A DNA stretch of 64,000 nucleotides from CAADGY01 sp900696665 (GTDB lineage: Bacteria; Acidobacteriota; Terriglobia; Bryobacterales; Bryobacteraceae). The notes under the pieces were generated by a model. It saw only the letters and a program-made list of their open reading frames with translations, had not been told where the DNA came from and made no database searches. The stretch lies in assembly GCA_035063885.1 (NCBI GenBank), contig JAPSFM010000017.1, positions 9,224 through 73,223 on the forward strand, in the 5' to 3' direction. Shown piece by piece: positions 52,795 to 61,508 of this stretch. Position 1 is the first letter of the stretch. Each line of letters opens with the position of its first letter. The position numbers and the translations under genes are program-made.

Positions 52795-53528
52795 GATGCC
52801 TTCCGGCGCGCAGCTTCCTCGGCCAGGAACAACCGCGCTAATTCCATATCGGAAGGCCGTGTGATTTTGATATTACGATCGCTTCCAGGAACCACGCTGA
52901 CTTCCACCTGCTCCAGCCGCTCTACCAGGCTGGCTTCGTCGGTACCGGTGAAGCCGTCCTCGGCGGCGCGCTCAAAAGCGCGGCGCAGCAACTCGTAGCG
53001 GAATACCTGCGGTGTTTGCGCCAGCACAAGCCTGTCGCGCGGAAGAGTAGCTCTAACCTTGTTACGCTCCACCTGCTTCACCGTATCCACGGGCACAATT
53101 CCGGAGATGGCCGCTCCCTGCGCCGCGGCTTCGGCAATGACCTTCTCGATTACTTCGACACGGACGAAGGGCCGCACGGCATCGTGGACCGCTACCAGAT
53201 CCGTGTCGGCCGGCAACTGAACCAGGGCGTTGGCAACCGATTGTTGGCGGCTATCGCCTCCCTCAACCAGGTGTACTGCTTTGGGAGAGGATTCGGCATG
53301 GAGCAGTTCTCTTGCCCAGTTCATATCCTCCGCGCGCAGCGAAACGAAAATGTCCGTAACACTGGGAGCAGCGAAAAACTTGCGAACAGTATGCACGAGG
53401 ATGGGAGACCCCTCTAGAAGCATGAACTGCTTGCGGCTGATACCCGCCTTCTCGGGAGTACTTCGCCCCATCCGCGTGCCTAGGCCCGCGGCGGGCAAGA
53501 TCACAGCGACTTTCATGGCTGTGGCCAT
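52791..53528 (-). CDS. ispD: 2-C-methyl-D-erythritol 4-phosphate cytidylyltransferase
   Basis: MEP-pathway nucleotidyltransferase, 245 residues. CTP-binding signature VAVILPAAGLGTRMGRS at the N-terminus, then KQFMLLEGSPILVHTVR, VHDAVRPFV, and TQTPQVFR as LAQTPQVFR, with GTDEASLVERL (usual TDD/TDEA) and KITRPSDMELA near the end. ATG at 53528 or 53516; the first has a TACAAT 9 bases upstream, suggesting a leaderless transcript. Stop overlaps ispF. The operon supplies isoprenoid precursors. Confidence 0.95.
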   Translation of the reverse strand: MATAMKVAVILPAAGLGTRMGRSTPEKAGISRKQFMLLEGSPILVHTVRKFFAAPSVTDIFVSLRAEDMNWARELLHAESSPKAVHLVEGGDSRQQSVANALVQLPADTDLVAVHDAVRPFVRVEVIEKVIAEAAAQGAAISGIVPVDTVKQVERNKVRATLPRDRLVLAQTPQVFRYELLRRAFERAAEDGFTGTDEASLVERLEQVEVSVVPGSDRNIKITRPSDMELARLFLAEEAARRKAS

Positions 53529-53537
53529 TGAAAGACG

Positions 53538-53543
53538 ATTGTA
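53538..53543 (-). promoter_or_regulatory. Possible -10 element for a leaderless ispD transcript
   Basis: On the minus strand TACAAT ends 9 bases before the first ATG of ispD, and no ribosome-binding sequence intervenes. The -35 is weak, so this is a suggestion only. Confidence 0.3.
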
Positions 53544-53573
53544 GCTGTTTTGAGATGAGTAAGAACAGCCTAC

Positions 53574-53798
53574 TCAGCTCTTCTTGGCTCCGCCTTTCTT
53601 GGCTGCAGGTTTCTTTACAGCGCTCTTCTTCGCCGCAGCCTTCTTCGACGCTGTTGTCTTGGCTGCCTTAACGCCCTTCTTCGACGCAGGCATTGACTTC
53701 TTTGCAGTGGACTTCTTTTCAGCAGCTTTCTTCACGGCAGACTTCTTCGCACTGGACTTCTTCACAGCAGTCTTCTTCACAACTTTCTTTGTAGCCAT
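53574..53798 (-). CDS. Lysine-rich histone H1-like protein
   Basis: 74-residue, very basic, low-complexity protein built of KKxAxKK-type repeats (VVKKTAVKKSSAKKSAVKK at the start). ATG at 53798 follows a near-ideal AAGGAGGA site by 5 bases; a longer frame to 53888 is not preferred. Composition is nearly all Lys, Ala, Ser, Val and Gly, like the C-terminal tails of histone H1 and bacterial Hc1/AlgP proteins, so it likely binds DNA or RNA nonspecifically. Translation is unusual enough that the strong ribosome site is the best evidence. It lies between ispD and the divergent isomerase gene. Confidence 0.72.
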   Translation of the reverse strand: MATKKVVKKTAVKKSSAKKSAVKKAAEKKSTAKKSMPASKKGVKAAKTTASKKAAAKKSAVKKPAAKKGGAKKS

Positions 53799-54019
53799 CA
53801 AGTCCTCCTTCCGAAAGTATAACCGCGACTGCATCTTTATGTCTCCATTTTTTATCGAAATTGTTTTATAGATCACTTGTTCACTCAAAAAACATTTCTC
53901 ACTTCATACGTTTCGAGGGTGATAGCACTCCTTCCGAAGCGGGTATTAGCCGGCGGAACACCACTCGCGTTCCTCCCCTCATGGTGCGATAACATACAGG
54001 TGCTGATTGGAAAGAAGCG

Positions 54020-55210
54020 ATGAACACGGAAAGAGAAGAGCGCATTGGCAGGGCGTTGGACGGATTCGAAATCGAGATTCCTTCCTGGGGTTTTGCAAAC
54101 ACCGGTACGCGTTTCGGCAAGTTCCTTCAGTGCGCGGCGGCGGCCACGATGGAAGAGAAGTTCGCCGATGCCGGGCAGGTGCATGCCTTCACGGGTTGCT
54201 GTCCTTCCGTTGCGGTGCATGTTCTATGGGATCTGCCAAACGGTAAAGATAGTGCAAGCGAAGCTCTCGCAACAGCACAACGGTACGGCGTACGGGTAGG
54301 ATCGATCAATCCGAACCTCTTCCAGGATCAGCAGTACAAGTTCGGGTCGTTGGGCAACCCCGACGCTGCGGTGCGCCGCCAGGCGCTTTCGCATCTTCTC
54401 GAATCGATTGAGATCGCGGGTGTTACCGGCAGCCGCGACATATCCCTTTGGTTTGCCGATGGGTCAAACTATCCGGGGACCGCGAACATCCGGCGGCGCA
54501 AGAAATGGTTCGAAGAAGGATTGCGCGCGGCGCACGGGGCGCTGGCCGGCCAGCAGCGCCTGTTGGTTGAGTACAAGCCGTTTGAGCCGGCTTTTTACCA
54601 CACCGACATCGCAGACTGGTGCATGGCGCTGCTGCTGGCGCGCTCGGCCGGCCCGCAAGCGCGCGTGCTCGTTGATACCGGCCATCACTATCAGGCCCAG
54701 AATATCGAGCAGATCGTGGCTTGGCTGCTCGCCGAAGACATGCTTGGCGGCTTCCATTTCAATGACCGCCGTTATGCCGATGACGATCTGACTCTTGGTT
54801 CCATCGATCCCTACCAGATCTTCCGTATCTTTCACGAGATCTTTCTGTTCAAGTGGGAGACCGGAACTACACCCGCAATTGCGTACATGATCGATCAGAG
54901 CCACAACCTGAAACCGAAGATCGAAGAGATGATTCAGACCGCGGTTACGGCCCAGGAGCTATATGCGAAGGCGTCATTGGTGGATTGGGAAAGCCTTTCG
55001 CGGTTTCAGGACCGTGGCGCGTTGGTAGACGCCGAGGAGTGTTTGAAAGCCGCGTTTGCCGAAGACGTGCGGCCCGCTATCAGGGAATGGCGTAAGGGAA
55101 AGAGGCTGCCGGAAGATCCGCTTGCGGCATTCCGTGCCAGTGGATATCTGGAGCATGCCGCAAAAGAACGCGGCGAACGCAACCAGGCGGCGCTATCGAG
55201 CTACGCGTGA
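54020..55210 (+). CDS. L-rhamnose isomerase-like sugar isomerase
   Basis: 396-residue TIM-barrel isomerase of the Pseudomonas stutzeri RhaI type, which interconverts L-rhamnose and L-rhamnulose and is broad for other aldoses. Key segments are FEIEIPSWGFANTGTRFGKF, GINPNLFQ-type start as GSINPNLFQDQQYKFGSL, metal ligands in LVEYKPFEPAFYHTDI (Glu), VLVDTGHHYQAQNIEQI (Asp, His) and GGFHFNDRRYADDDL (His, Asp). GGAAAG precedes the ATG by about 6 bases. No rhaB or rhaD homologue follows it, so catabolism would need genes elsewhere. Confidence 0.83.
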   Translation: MNTEREERIGRALDGFEIEIPSWGFANTGTRFGKFLQCAAAATMEEKFADAGQVHAFTGCCPSVAVHVLWDLPNGKDSASEALATAQRYGVRVGSINPNLFQDQQYKFGSLGNPDAAVRRQALSHLLESIEIAGVTGSRDISLWFADGSNYPGTANIRRRKKWFEEGLRAAHGALAGQQRLLVEYKPFEPAFYHTDIADWCMALLLARSAGPQARVLVDTGHHYQAQNIEQIVAWLLAEDMLGGFHFNDRRYADDDLTLGSIDPYQIFRIFHEIFLFKWETGTTPAIAYMIDQSHNLKPKIEEMIQTAVTAQELYAKASLVDWESLSRFQDRGALVDAEECLKAAFAEDVRPAIREWRKGKRLPEDPLAAFRASGYLEHAAKERGERNQAALSSYA

Positions 55211-55328
55211 GTCTCTAATCGTTCCGCCACGTCTCCGCAGGGCTGATGCTCGCTGCTCGCAAGCCCGAGGCAGGGCCGCTTGGGGCCGGACGCGAGCGTG
55301 TGGGGCCTGTTTTGAATCAGGGTTAGCG

Positions 55329-55342
55329 GGGCCGCGCGGCCC
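55329..55342. terminator. GC palindrome in the gap between convergent genes
   Basis: A perfect 14-base palindrome GGGCCGCGCGGCCC lies in the 140-base gap between the isomerase and the M16 protease. It could form a bidirectional hairpin, but no T tract follows, so intrinsic termination is not established. Nothing else is recognised in the gap. Confidence 0.25.
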
Positions 55343-55350
55343 GAACAGGC

Positions 55351-58080
55351 TTACAGAGGGTTCCCGTCCGCGTCGATATATTTCACGCCGGCCAGGTTCA
55401 GTTCTTTCAATCCGGCCTCGATTTTCGAACGGTCCCCCACGACGATCCACACGACTTTATCCGGACGCAGCAACTTTTCTGCCGCCGTCGAGATGTCCTG
55501 CGTCGTCAGTGCGCGTACTTTTCCCGTGTAGGTTTCGTAGTAGTCGTCCGGAAGTCCGTACTTCACCAGGTCCACAATGGAATTCACGACGGCATTCATC
55601 GTTTCGCGCGAGCCGGGCAGGCGCAGTGTTTGGTTATCCTGCGCCATCGCAAGTTCGTCCTTCGACGCGGGACGGTCCTTCACGATGCCTTGAAGCTCTT
55701 TCACAATCTCCGCCACCGATTCCTTGGTCTTATCGGTCTGCACCGGTGCGTACGCGATGAACGGGCGCTGCCCGCGCGCGTTCCACAGCACAGTACCGGC
55801 GCCGTAGGACCAGTGCTTGTCCTCGCGAAGATTCATGTTCAAACGCGAAATGAACGCCCCGCCCAGAATGGTATTCAGCGTCTCCATCGCGATCTCATCG
55901 GGATTCGATTTGGGAGGCGCGATATGCCCGGCGAGGATCATTGACTGAATTGAGCCCGGCTTGTCGACGATGTAAACGCTGGCAGCCTTCTGGTGCTCGA
56001 CTGGCGCGATATTCTTCTTTGGAATATCTCCGCGCTGCCAGCTATTGAAGATCCGCTCGAGCTTGGGAGTGATTTCGGCAAGGGTCGTATCCCCGACCAC
56101 GACCAGCGTGCTGTGATTCGGCTTGAACCAGGTCTGGTGGAATTTCACGAGATCGGTGCGCGCAATCTTCGCCGCGGTCTCTTCGGTTCCCGATCCGGTC
56201 AGTGGTGTGCCATAGGCATGCGCTCTCCCATACAGAAGCGCCGGGAAGACACGCAGCGCCATTGTGATAGGCTGCACTTTCTCCCGCTGTATGGCCGCGA
56301 TCTGTTGCTTCTGCTCCCGCTTGAAGTCCTGTTCGGGGAACACGGGATTCAGAATGACATCCGCGTAGATATCGAGTGACTTGTCCAGGTTTGCCTTCAA
56401 CGCCGACAACGATACATGCGACATATCCAGGTCCGAATACGCCCCGAGTTGCGCTCCCAGATCTTCCAGTTCTTCGCTGATGCGAATGGAATCCCGCGTT
56501 TTTGTGCCTTCGTCGAGCATCGTCATGGTGAGCCGGGCTACTCCGGGTGTGGCGAACTGATCGGCGGCATAGCCGGCATCCACCAACAACTGGAAGTTGA
56601 CGATAGGGATCTCATGCCTTTCCGCGAGGATCACTTTCATGCCATTACCCAGCGTGGTTCGCTGTAACTTCGGCAGCCGAAGTTCGGGCGGCGCACCGGG
56701 TTCGGGAACCTTCGAGCGGTCTACATCGCTTTTGGAAAGCGCTTTATAGTTGGCAAACGGCCGCACTTCCAGAACAAAAACTCCGTCCGAGAGCCACTCG
56801 CCCGCAACTCTGCGGATGCCAGCAACCGTCGCCTGCTGGCGGTTCTTCAGGGTGGACCGATAAGCTCCCGGGTCTCCCGCGAAGACTTGTCCGTTCGCCA
56901 GCACGTCGGACTTGCCGCCGAATCCACCGATGCGCTCAATGCCTCGGAGGAAGCCCGCGACATACCTCGTCTTGGCGCGCTGCAATTCTTCGCCGGTTGG
57001 CCCGGCTTCAAGAAAATTCCGCAACTCCTCGTCCACGGCTTTCTCGACCTTGGCCAGATCTTCGCCCGCGCGCGCTGTTACCTGAATGATAAACTGGCCG
57101 CCAAGTTCGCGCCCATAGGCAAACGCTGTGGCATCCGTGGCGATCTGGTCCTGGTGCACCAGCCGCTTGTACAAACGCGAAGTTTTGCCTTGCCCCAGAA
57201 TGGCGGCGCCAAGATATAGCAGATCCGAATCGAGCGAATAGGCCTCGGGTATGTTCCACACTTTATAAAGGCGCGCCTGTGGCACGCGGTCCTGGAGTAT
57301 GGCCCGGTGGTTTCCTTCGCGGCGCGCTACCCAAGACTGGTGTTTTGGAATGGGAGGCCCGGGAGGAATCGCACCGAAATACTTCTGCACCTTCTCCTTC
57401 GCGGTCTTGAGGTCGATATCGCCGGCAAGAACGATGACCGCGTTCGACGGCCCGTAGTAAGTCTTGAACCATGCCTTCACATCGTCCAGGCTGGCCGCGT
57501 TCAGGTCCTCCATGGAACCGATAACCGTCCACGAGTACGGGTGGCCGGCCGGGTACGTGTTCTCGGTAATCATGTTGTACACGAGACCATACGGCTGGTT
57601 TTCGCCCTGCCTTTTCTCGTTCTGCACTACCCCGCGCTGTTCATCGAGCTTGGCCTGGGTGACGGCGCCGAGCAGATGTCCCATACGGTCGGATTCCATC
57701 CACAGCACCGTGTCGAGCGCCGATGTGGGTACGTTCTGGAAATAGTTGGTGCGGTCGTTGTTGGTTGTGCCGTTCAGGTCAGTTGCTCCAAGTTTTTCCA
57801 GCACCTTGAAATAATCCTGGTTGAAGTTCTCCGTGCCGTTAAACATCAGGTGCTCGAACAGGTGTGCAAATCCTGTCTTCCCGGTCTTTTCGTTCTTGGA
57901 GCCGACGTGATACCAGACGTTCACCGCGACGATCGGCGCTTTGCGGTCTTCATGAACGATAACGGTCAGACCATTGTCCAGAATGAACTTCTCATAAGGG
58001 ATATCGATTTTCGCCTCCTGCGGGTTCGCAGGAATAGATGCGAGACACAGGGCAGCCACGAAGACGGAAAGGTGTTTCAC
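55351..58080 (-). CDS. Exported M16-family zinc metalloprotease (two-domain)
   Basis: Pitrilysin-family protease of 909 residues from the GTG at 58080, which sits 5 bases after GGAGG (minus strand); a TTG-initiated extension from 58092 is rejected. Signal peptide: HLSVFVAALCLASIPANP. The N-terminal domain carries the inverted zinc motif H-x-x-E-H (FAHLFEHLMFNG) and the downstream third ligand region. The C-terminal half repeats the fold without the motif (VARLTMTMLDEG), as in typical M16B proteins with an inactive second domain. Likely periplasmic peptide degradation. Confidence 0.9.
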   Translation of the reverse strand: MKHLSVFVAALCLASIPANPQEAKIDIPYEKFILDNGLTVIVHEDRKAPIVAVNVWYHVGSKNEKTGKTGFAHLFEHLMFNGTENFNQDYFKVLEKLGATDLNGTTNNDRTNYFQNVPTSALDTVLWMESDRMGHLLGAVTQAKLDEQRGVVQNEKRQGENQPYGLVYNMITENTYPAGHPYSWTVIGSMEDLNAASLDDVKAWFKTYYGPSNAVIVLAGDIDLKTAKEKVQKYFGAIPPGPPIPKHQSWVARREGNHRAILQDRVPQARLYKVWNIPEAYSLDSDLLYLGAAILGQGKTSRLYKRLVHQDQIATDATAFAYGRELGGQFIIQVTARAGEDLAKVEKAVDEELRNFLEAGPTGEELQRAKTRYVAGFLRGIERIGGFGGKSDVLANGQVFAGDPGAYRSTLKNRQQATVAGIRRVAGEWLSDGVFVLEVRPFANYKALSKSDVDRSKVPEPGAPPELRLPKLQRTTLGNGMKVILAERHEIPIVNFQLLVDAGYAADQFATPGVARLTMTMLDEGTKTRDSIRISEELEDLGAQLGAYSDLDMSHVSLSALKANLDKSLDIYADVILNPVFPEQDFKREQKQQIAAIQREKVQPITMALRVFPALLYGRAHAYGTPLTGSGTEETAAKIARTDLVKFHQTWFKPNHSTLVVVGDTTLAEITPKLERIFNSWQRGDIPKKNIAPVEHQKAASVYIVDKPGSIQSMILAGHIAPPKSNPDEIAMETLNTILGGAFISRLNMNLREDKHWSYGAGTVLWNARGQRPFIAYAPVQTDKTKESVAEIVKELQGIVKDRPASKDELAMAQDNQTLRLPGSRETMNAVVNSIVDLVKYGLPDDYYETYTGKVRALTTQDISTAAEKLLRPDKVVWIVVGDRSKIEAGLKELNLAGVKYIDADGNPL

Positions 58081-58174
58081 GATTACCTCCAATTGGGACG
58101 CGGTTCACCCGCTACCCACCATGCCGTTAAGGTAGCACCTGTGTAAGGGTTCCGCAGGACGGCCCCGGAGCCGA

Positions 58175-58180
58175 TAGAAT
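58175..58180 (+). promoter_or_regulatory. Possible -10 element for a leaderless kinase transcript
   Basis: TAGAAT ends 6 bases before the ATG of the PfkB gene (58187), with no ribosome-binding sequence. This would fit a leaderless start. The -35 is not convincing. Confidence 0.35.
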
Positions 58181-58186
58181 CGAGTA

Positions 58187-59104
58187 ATGTCACTGGTTGT
58201 TGTAGGCTCGGTCGCCTACGATGGAATTGAAACCCCGCATGGCCGCCGCGACCGGATCCTGGGTGGGGCCTGTACTTATATCTCGCTCGCCGCCAGCTAT
58301 TTCACCAAACCAAGCGTGGTGGCGGTGGTGGGAGAGGATTTCGAACAGGACGATTACAATTTCCTGGCCGGGCATGGTATTGATCTCGGTGGTCTCGACC
58401 GCGTTCCCGGAAAGACCTTTTACTGGTCCGGAGTTTATTCCGCCGACATGAACGACCGCACTACACTGCGGACCGACTTGAATGTGTTTGCGGATTTCGC
58501 GCCGAAGCTGCCGGATCGTTATAAAGAATTTCCTTACTTGCTGCTCGGCAATATTCAGCCGTCTCTGCAGCGGTCGGTACGGGGGCAGATGAACGGGCTT
58601 CGCCTGGTGGGCGGCGACACGATGAACTACTGGATTAACGATTACCGCCAGGAGTTGCTCAACACCATTCGGGAATGGGATTTTCTGCTCATCAACGATA
58701 GCGAAGCCCGGCTGCTCTCCGGTGAAAGCAACCTGCGCCGCGCCGCCTGCAGGATCCTCGATATGGGTCCTCATACGCTTGTAATCAAGCGCGGTGAATA
58801 TGGTGCGATACTGTTTCGCAAAGACAGATATTTCATTGTTCCGGGCTACCTGTTGGAGGATGTATTCGACCCCACTGGAGCGGGTGATTGCTTCGCCGGC
58901 GGATTTTCCGGATACCTTGCACAGCAAGGGCTGGATATTCACAGGTGTGATATTGAACCCCAGGAACTGCATCGTGCAGTGATCTATGGTTCCGTCATGG
59001 GAAGTTTCTGTTGCGAGATGTTCGGAGTGGAGCGCTTCCGCACCCTGACGCGCCAGGAGATCGATGCTCGTTACCAGGAATTCAAAAGATTCACGGAATT
59101 CTAG
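58187..59104 (+). CDS. PfkB-family carbohydrate kinase
   Basis: Ribokinase-fold kinase, 305 residues. N-terminal VVGSVAYDGIETPHGRRDRI and LGGACTYISLAASYF form the substrate site, LLINDSEARLL and HTLVIKRGEYGAILF lead to the anion-hole motif PTGAGDCFAGGFSGYLA with the catalytic aspartate. The family phosphorylates sugars, nucleosides or cyclitols; this member cannot be assigned, although adenosine- or ribokinase-like substrates are plausible. The last 41 bases overlap the next gene, whose SD lies inside this one. Confidence 0.88.
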   Translation: MSLVVVGSVAYDGIETPHGRRDRILGGACTYISLAASYFTKPSVVAVVGEDFEQDDYNFLAGHGIDLGGLDRVPGKTFYWSGVYSADMNDRTTLRTDLNVFADFAPKLPDRYKEFPYLLLGNIQPSLQRSVRGQMNGLRLVGGDTMNYWINDYRQELLNTIREWDFLLINDSEARLLSGESNLRRAACRILDMGPHTLVIKRGEYGAILFRKDRYFIVPGYLLEDVFDPTGAGDCFAGGFSGYLAQQGLDIHRCDIEPQELHRAVIYGSVMGSFCCEMFGVERFRTLTRQEIDARYQEFKRFTEF

Positions 59105-60689
59105 AGTCGCCGCCCGGAGCCGCGGCGCATCCGCGAGTCTCTCCACCGCGCCGCTGGTGGTGATGGCTGTAGCTCTTGCCGCCATCAGCGCAGCGGCGGT
59201 GTGGGAGTTTTACTCGCGAGGGCATCTGCTCGACTATGGCGATGCGCTGGCGCATCTGAATATCTCCCGCCGGATTATCGATTCACGAACGCCCGGGCCG
59301 GAACAGATCGGGACGGTATGGCTTCCGCTCCCCCACCTGCTGATGCTTCCATTCGCCGCGAACGATTTCCTTTGGCGTACGGGGCTGGCAGGTTCCATCC
59401 CCGCGGCGGTGTGCTTCTTCGCCGCGGGTCTGTTCCTGTTCGCTGCGGCGCGACGCCTCTTCGGCGGCAACGCGGCGGGAGCCGCTGCGGCGCTCTGCTT
59501 TGCCCTTAATCCGAATGCTCTGTACCTGCAATCGATCGCGATGACGGAGGCATTTCTGTTCGCGGCGCTGCTCGGACTCCTGTATTTTGCGGTTCTATTT
59601 CGTCAGACGCAACGCTTCTATGCGGTCGTGATGGCCGGCGCCATCTGTTGCACCGCCACGTTGGTACGTTACGAGGGATGGTTCCTGATTCCGTTTGCCG
59701 CGGTGTTCTTTTTTTTTACCGCACGCGGACGGCGGCTCAAGGCGGCTGCCGTGTTCGGCTGCACCGCATCCCTGGGCCCATTGCTTTGGCTGGCACATAA
59801 CGGGTACTACTACAGCAATTTCCTGGAGTTCTACAATGGTCCCTATTCTGCCAAAGCGATCTATCAGCGCGCACTGGACGGCGGCATGGCGCGATACCCT
59901 GGGGATCACGATTGGACAAAGGCCTGGCTATACTTTTGGTCGGCCGCGCAACTGTGCCTCGGCCGGCCGCTGTTCTGGTTGGGGTTAGCCGGAGTTGTGG
60001 CCGCTCTGTTCAAAAGGGCGTGGTGGGCACTCGCGTTGCTGGCGCTGCCACCCCTGTTTTATGTGTTAAGCCTCTACTCCTCCAGCACGCCGATTTTCGT
60101 CCCTCACCTCTGGCCGAACAGCTACTACAACACGCGCTATGGACTGGCGGCTTTCCCTTTCGCCTGCCTGGCTGCGGCCGCTATTGTGGGGATGGCTCCC
60201 GTGCGGGCTCGCAAAATCGTAGCTGCCGCTGTGGTACTGGTATCCGTCTCGCCCTGGTTGATGCGGCCCGAAGCCGGCGGATGGGTATGCTGGAAGGAGT
60301 CGCAGGTCAATTCAGAAGCGCGGCGGGCGTGGACGCACGAGGCAGCCGCATTTTTCGAAGCCAATTATCGTCCTGGAGACGGAATTTTTGTGAGCTTTGG
60401 AGATTTGACCGGTATCTTCGCCGAGGCTGGCATCCCGCTTCGCGAAACGTTGCACGATGGCAATGGGCCGCTTTGGCTGGCCGCTACAAAACGTCCCGAC
60501 CTGTTCGGCTGGCAGCAGTGGGCTGTTGCGATTTCCGGTGATGTTGTATCGAATGCCATTCAGAGGGTGCCGCCCGGCCGCGTAAGCTACGTTCGCGTAA
60601 AGACGATCAAGGTAAAGGGCGCGCCGGCCATCGAAATCTACAGGCGTGCAAAAGATAGGGGGGAAGCTGCGGTAACAGTAAGGCCATGA
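59064..60689 (+). CDS. GT39/ArnT-like membrane glycosyltransferase
   Basis: 541-residue polytopic protein with roughly ten transmembrane segments and the GT-C pattern. ATG at 59064 has AGGAGA 3 bases upstream, supporting the overlapping start. The first luminal loop has the acidic motif GDALAHLNISRRIIDS, and the protein shows TVWLPLPHLLMLPFA and LQSIAMTEAFLFAALLGLLYF. These fit lipid-linked-sugar-dependent glycosyltransferases of the GT39/PMT/ArnT type. It transfers an unknown sugar to lipid or protein. The stop overlaps dapF by 4 bases. Confidence 0.78.
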   Translation: MLVTRNSKDSRNSRVAARSRGASASLSTAPLVVMAVALAAISAAAVWEFYSRGHLLDYGDALAHLNISRRIIDSRTPGPEQIGTVWLPLPHLLMLPFAANDFLWRTGLAGSIPAAVCFFAAGLFLFAAARRLFGGNAAGAAAALCFALNPNALYLQSIAMTEAFLFAALLGLLYFAVLFRQTQRFYAVVMAGAICCTATLVRYEGWFLIPFAAVFFFFTARGRRLKAAAVFGCTASLGPLLWLAHNGYYYSNFLEFYNGPYSAKAIYQRALDGGMARYPGDHDWTKAWLYFWSAAQLCLGRPLFWLGLAGVVAALFKRAWWALALLALPPLFYVLSLYSSSTPIFVPHLWPNSYYNTRYGLAAFPFACLAAAAIVGMAPVRARKIVAAAVVLVSVSPWLMRPEAGGWVCWKESQVNSEARRAWTHEAAAFFEANYRPGDGIFVSFGDLTGIFAEAGIPLRETLHDGNGPLWLAATKRPDLFGWQQWAVAISGDVVSNAIQRVPPGRVSYVRVKTIKVKGAPAIEIYRRAKDRGEAAVTVRP

Positions 60690-61495
60690 GGATTCCATTC
60701 ACCAAGGCGCATGGCGCCCGGAACGATTTTCTGCTCACCTGGGCGCAGGAGGCGCCCTTTGAAAACTTCTCGATAGCCGCCCGCGCTCTCTGTGACCGGC
60801 ATTCGGGCGTAGGTGCGGACGGCTGGATCATCGTCAACGGGCCGGAGGGAAGATCGCCCGAATACCATGCCTCCATCCGCCTGTTCAATTCCGACGGCAG
60901 CGCGGCGGAGATCTCCGGCAACGGAACACGTTGTGCGGCAGCATTCCTGATCGATTCCGGCCTGGAAGCGGAAGAGATTTGTATTCGGACGGGCGCCGGG
61001 CTGAAATATCTCAGGCTAATTGAGAAGACCGGCTTCCGATTTGTACTTGAAATGAAGATGGGGATTCCACGCTACCGCGACGAAGACATCCGTTTCACGT
61101 TGCCTCTGGCGTCCGGGTCGCAGGAGGTCACAATTCTGGATGTCGGCAATCCGCAGTGCGCCGTCCTGGTGGAAGATCTCAACACAATAGACTGGCGCCG
61201 GCTCGGCGCCGAGCTCGAGCACCATCCCCATTTTCCGAACCGCACCAATGTTTCGTTCATCCAGAGGCTGGACGAACACACGATCGAAGCAAGGTTCTAT
61301 GAAAGGGGGGCTGGGGAGACAGAGAGTTCTGGTACCGGATCTGCCGGCGCGGCCGCGGCTGCTATACTGCGAAATGCCGTCAAGAGTCCGGTGCGCGTCC
61401 TCACCCCTGGAGGGCCGCTGGAAGTTTCCTGGGACGGGGAACTCCGAATGGTTGGCCCCGCTGAAATCGTTGCGGGCGGGGAATTCTATTTTTGA
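60686..61495 (+). CDS. dapF: DapF-family epimerase with Cys-to-Ser substitution
   Basis: 269-residue diaminopimelate epimerase fold. Family motifs are FTKAHGARNDFLL, HSGVGADGWIIV, FNSDGSAAEISGNGTRCAAA (first catalytic Cys retained) and NPQCAVLVED. The second catalytic site, ACGSGA in E. coli DapF, reads ESSGTGSAGAA here, so the second catalytic cysteine is serine. The two-base racemisation of LL- and meso-DAP normally needs both cysteines. The protein could still be DapF with reduced activity or act on another substrate. Overlaps the upstream gene; the dehydrogenase follows after 13 bases. Confidence 0.82.
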   Translation: MRIPFTKAHGARNDFLLTWAQEAPFENFSIAARALCDRHSGVGADGWIIVNGPEGRSPEYHASIRLFNSDGSAAEISGNGTRCAAAFLIDSGLEAEEICIRTGAGLKYLRLIEKTGFRFVLEMKMGIPRYRDEDIRFTLPLASGSQEVTILDVGNPQCAVLVEDLNTIDWRRLGAELEHHPHFPNRTNVSFIQRLDEHTIEARFYERGAGETESSGTGSAGAAAAAILRNAVKSPVRVLTPGGPLEVSWDGELRMVGPAEIVAGGEFYF

Positions 61496-61508
61496 GGAAC
61501 CAGTCAGA

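Noticed and set aside
55211..55350. Repeat or mobile element in the gap after the isomerase
   Set aside because: GC-rich with one palindrome only; no terminal repeats or coding remnants seen.
61248..61508. Extended start of the UDP-sugar dehydrogenase inside dapF
   Set aside because: The extra residues do not match the family; the ATG at 61509 gives the typical N-terminus.
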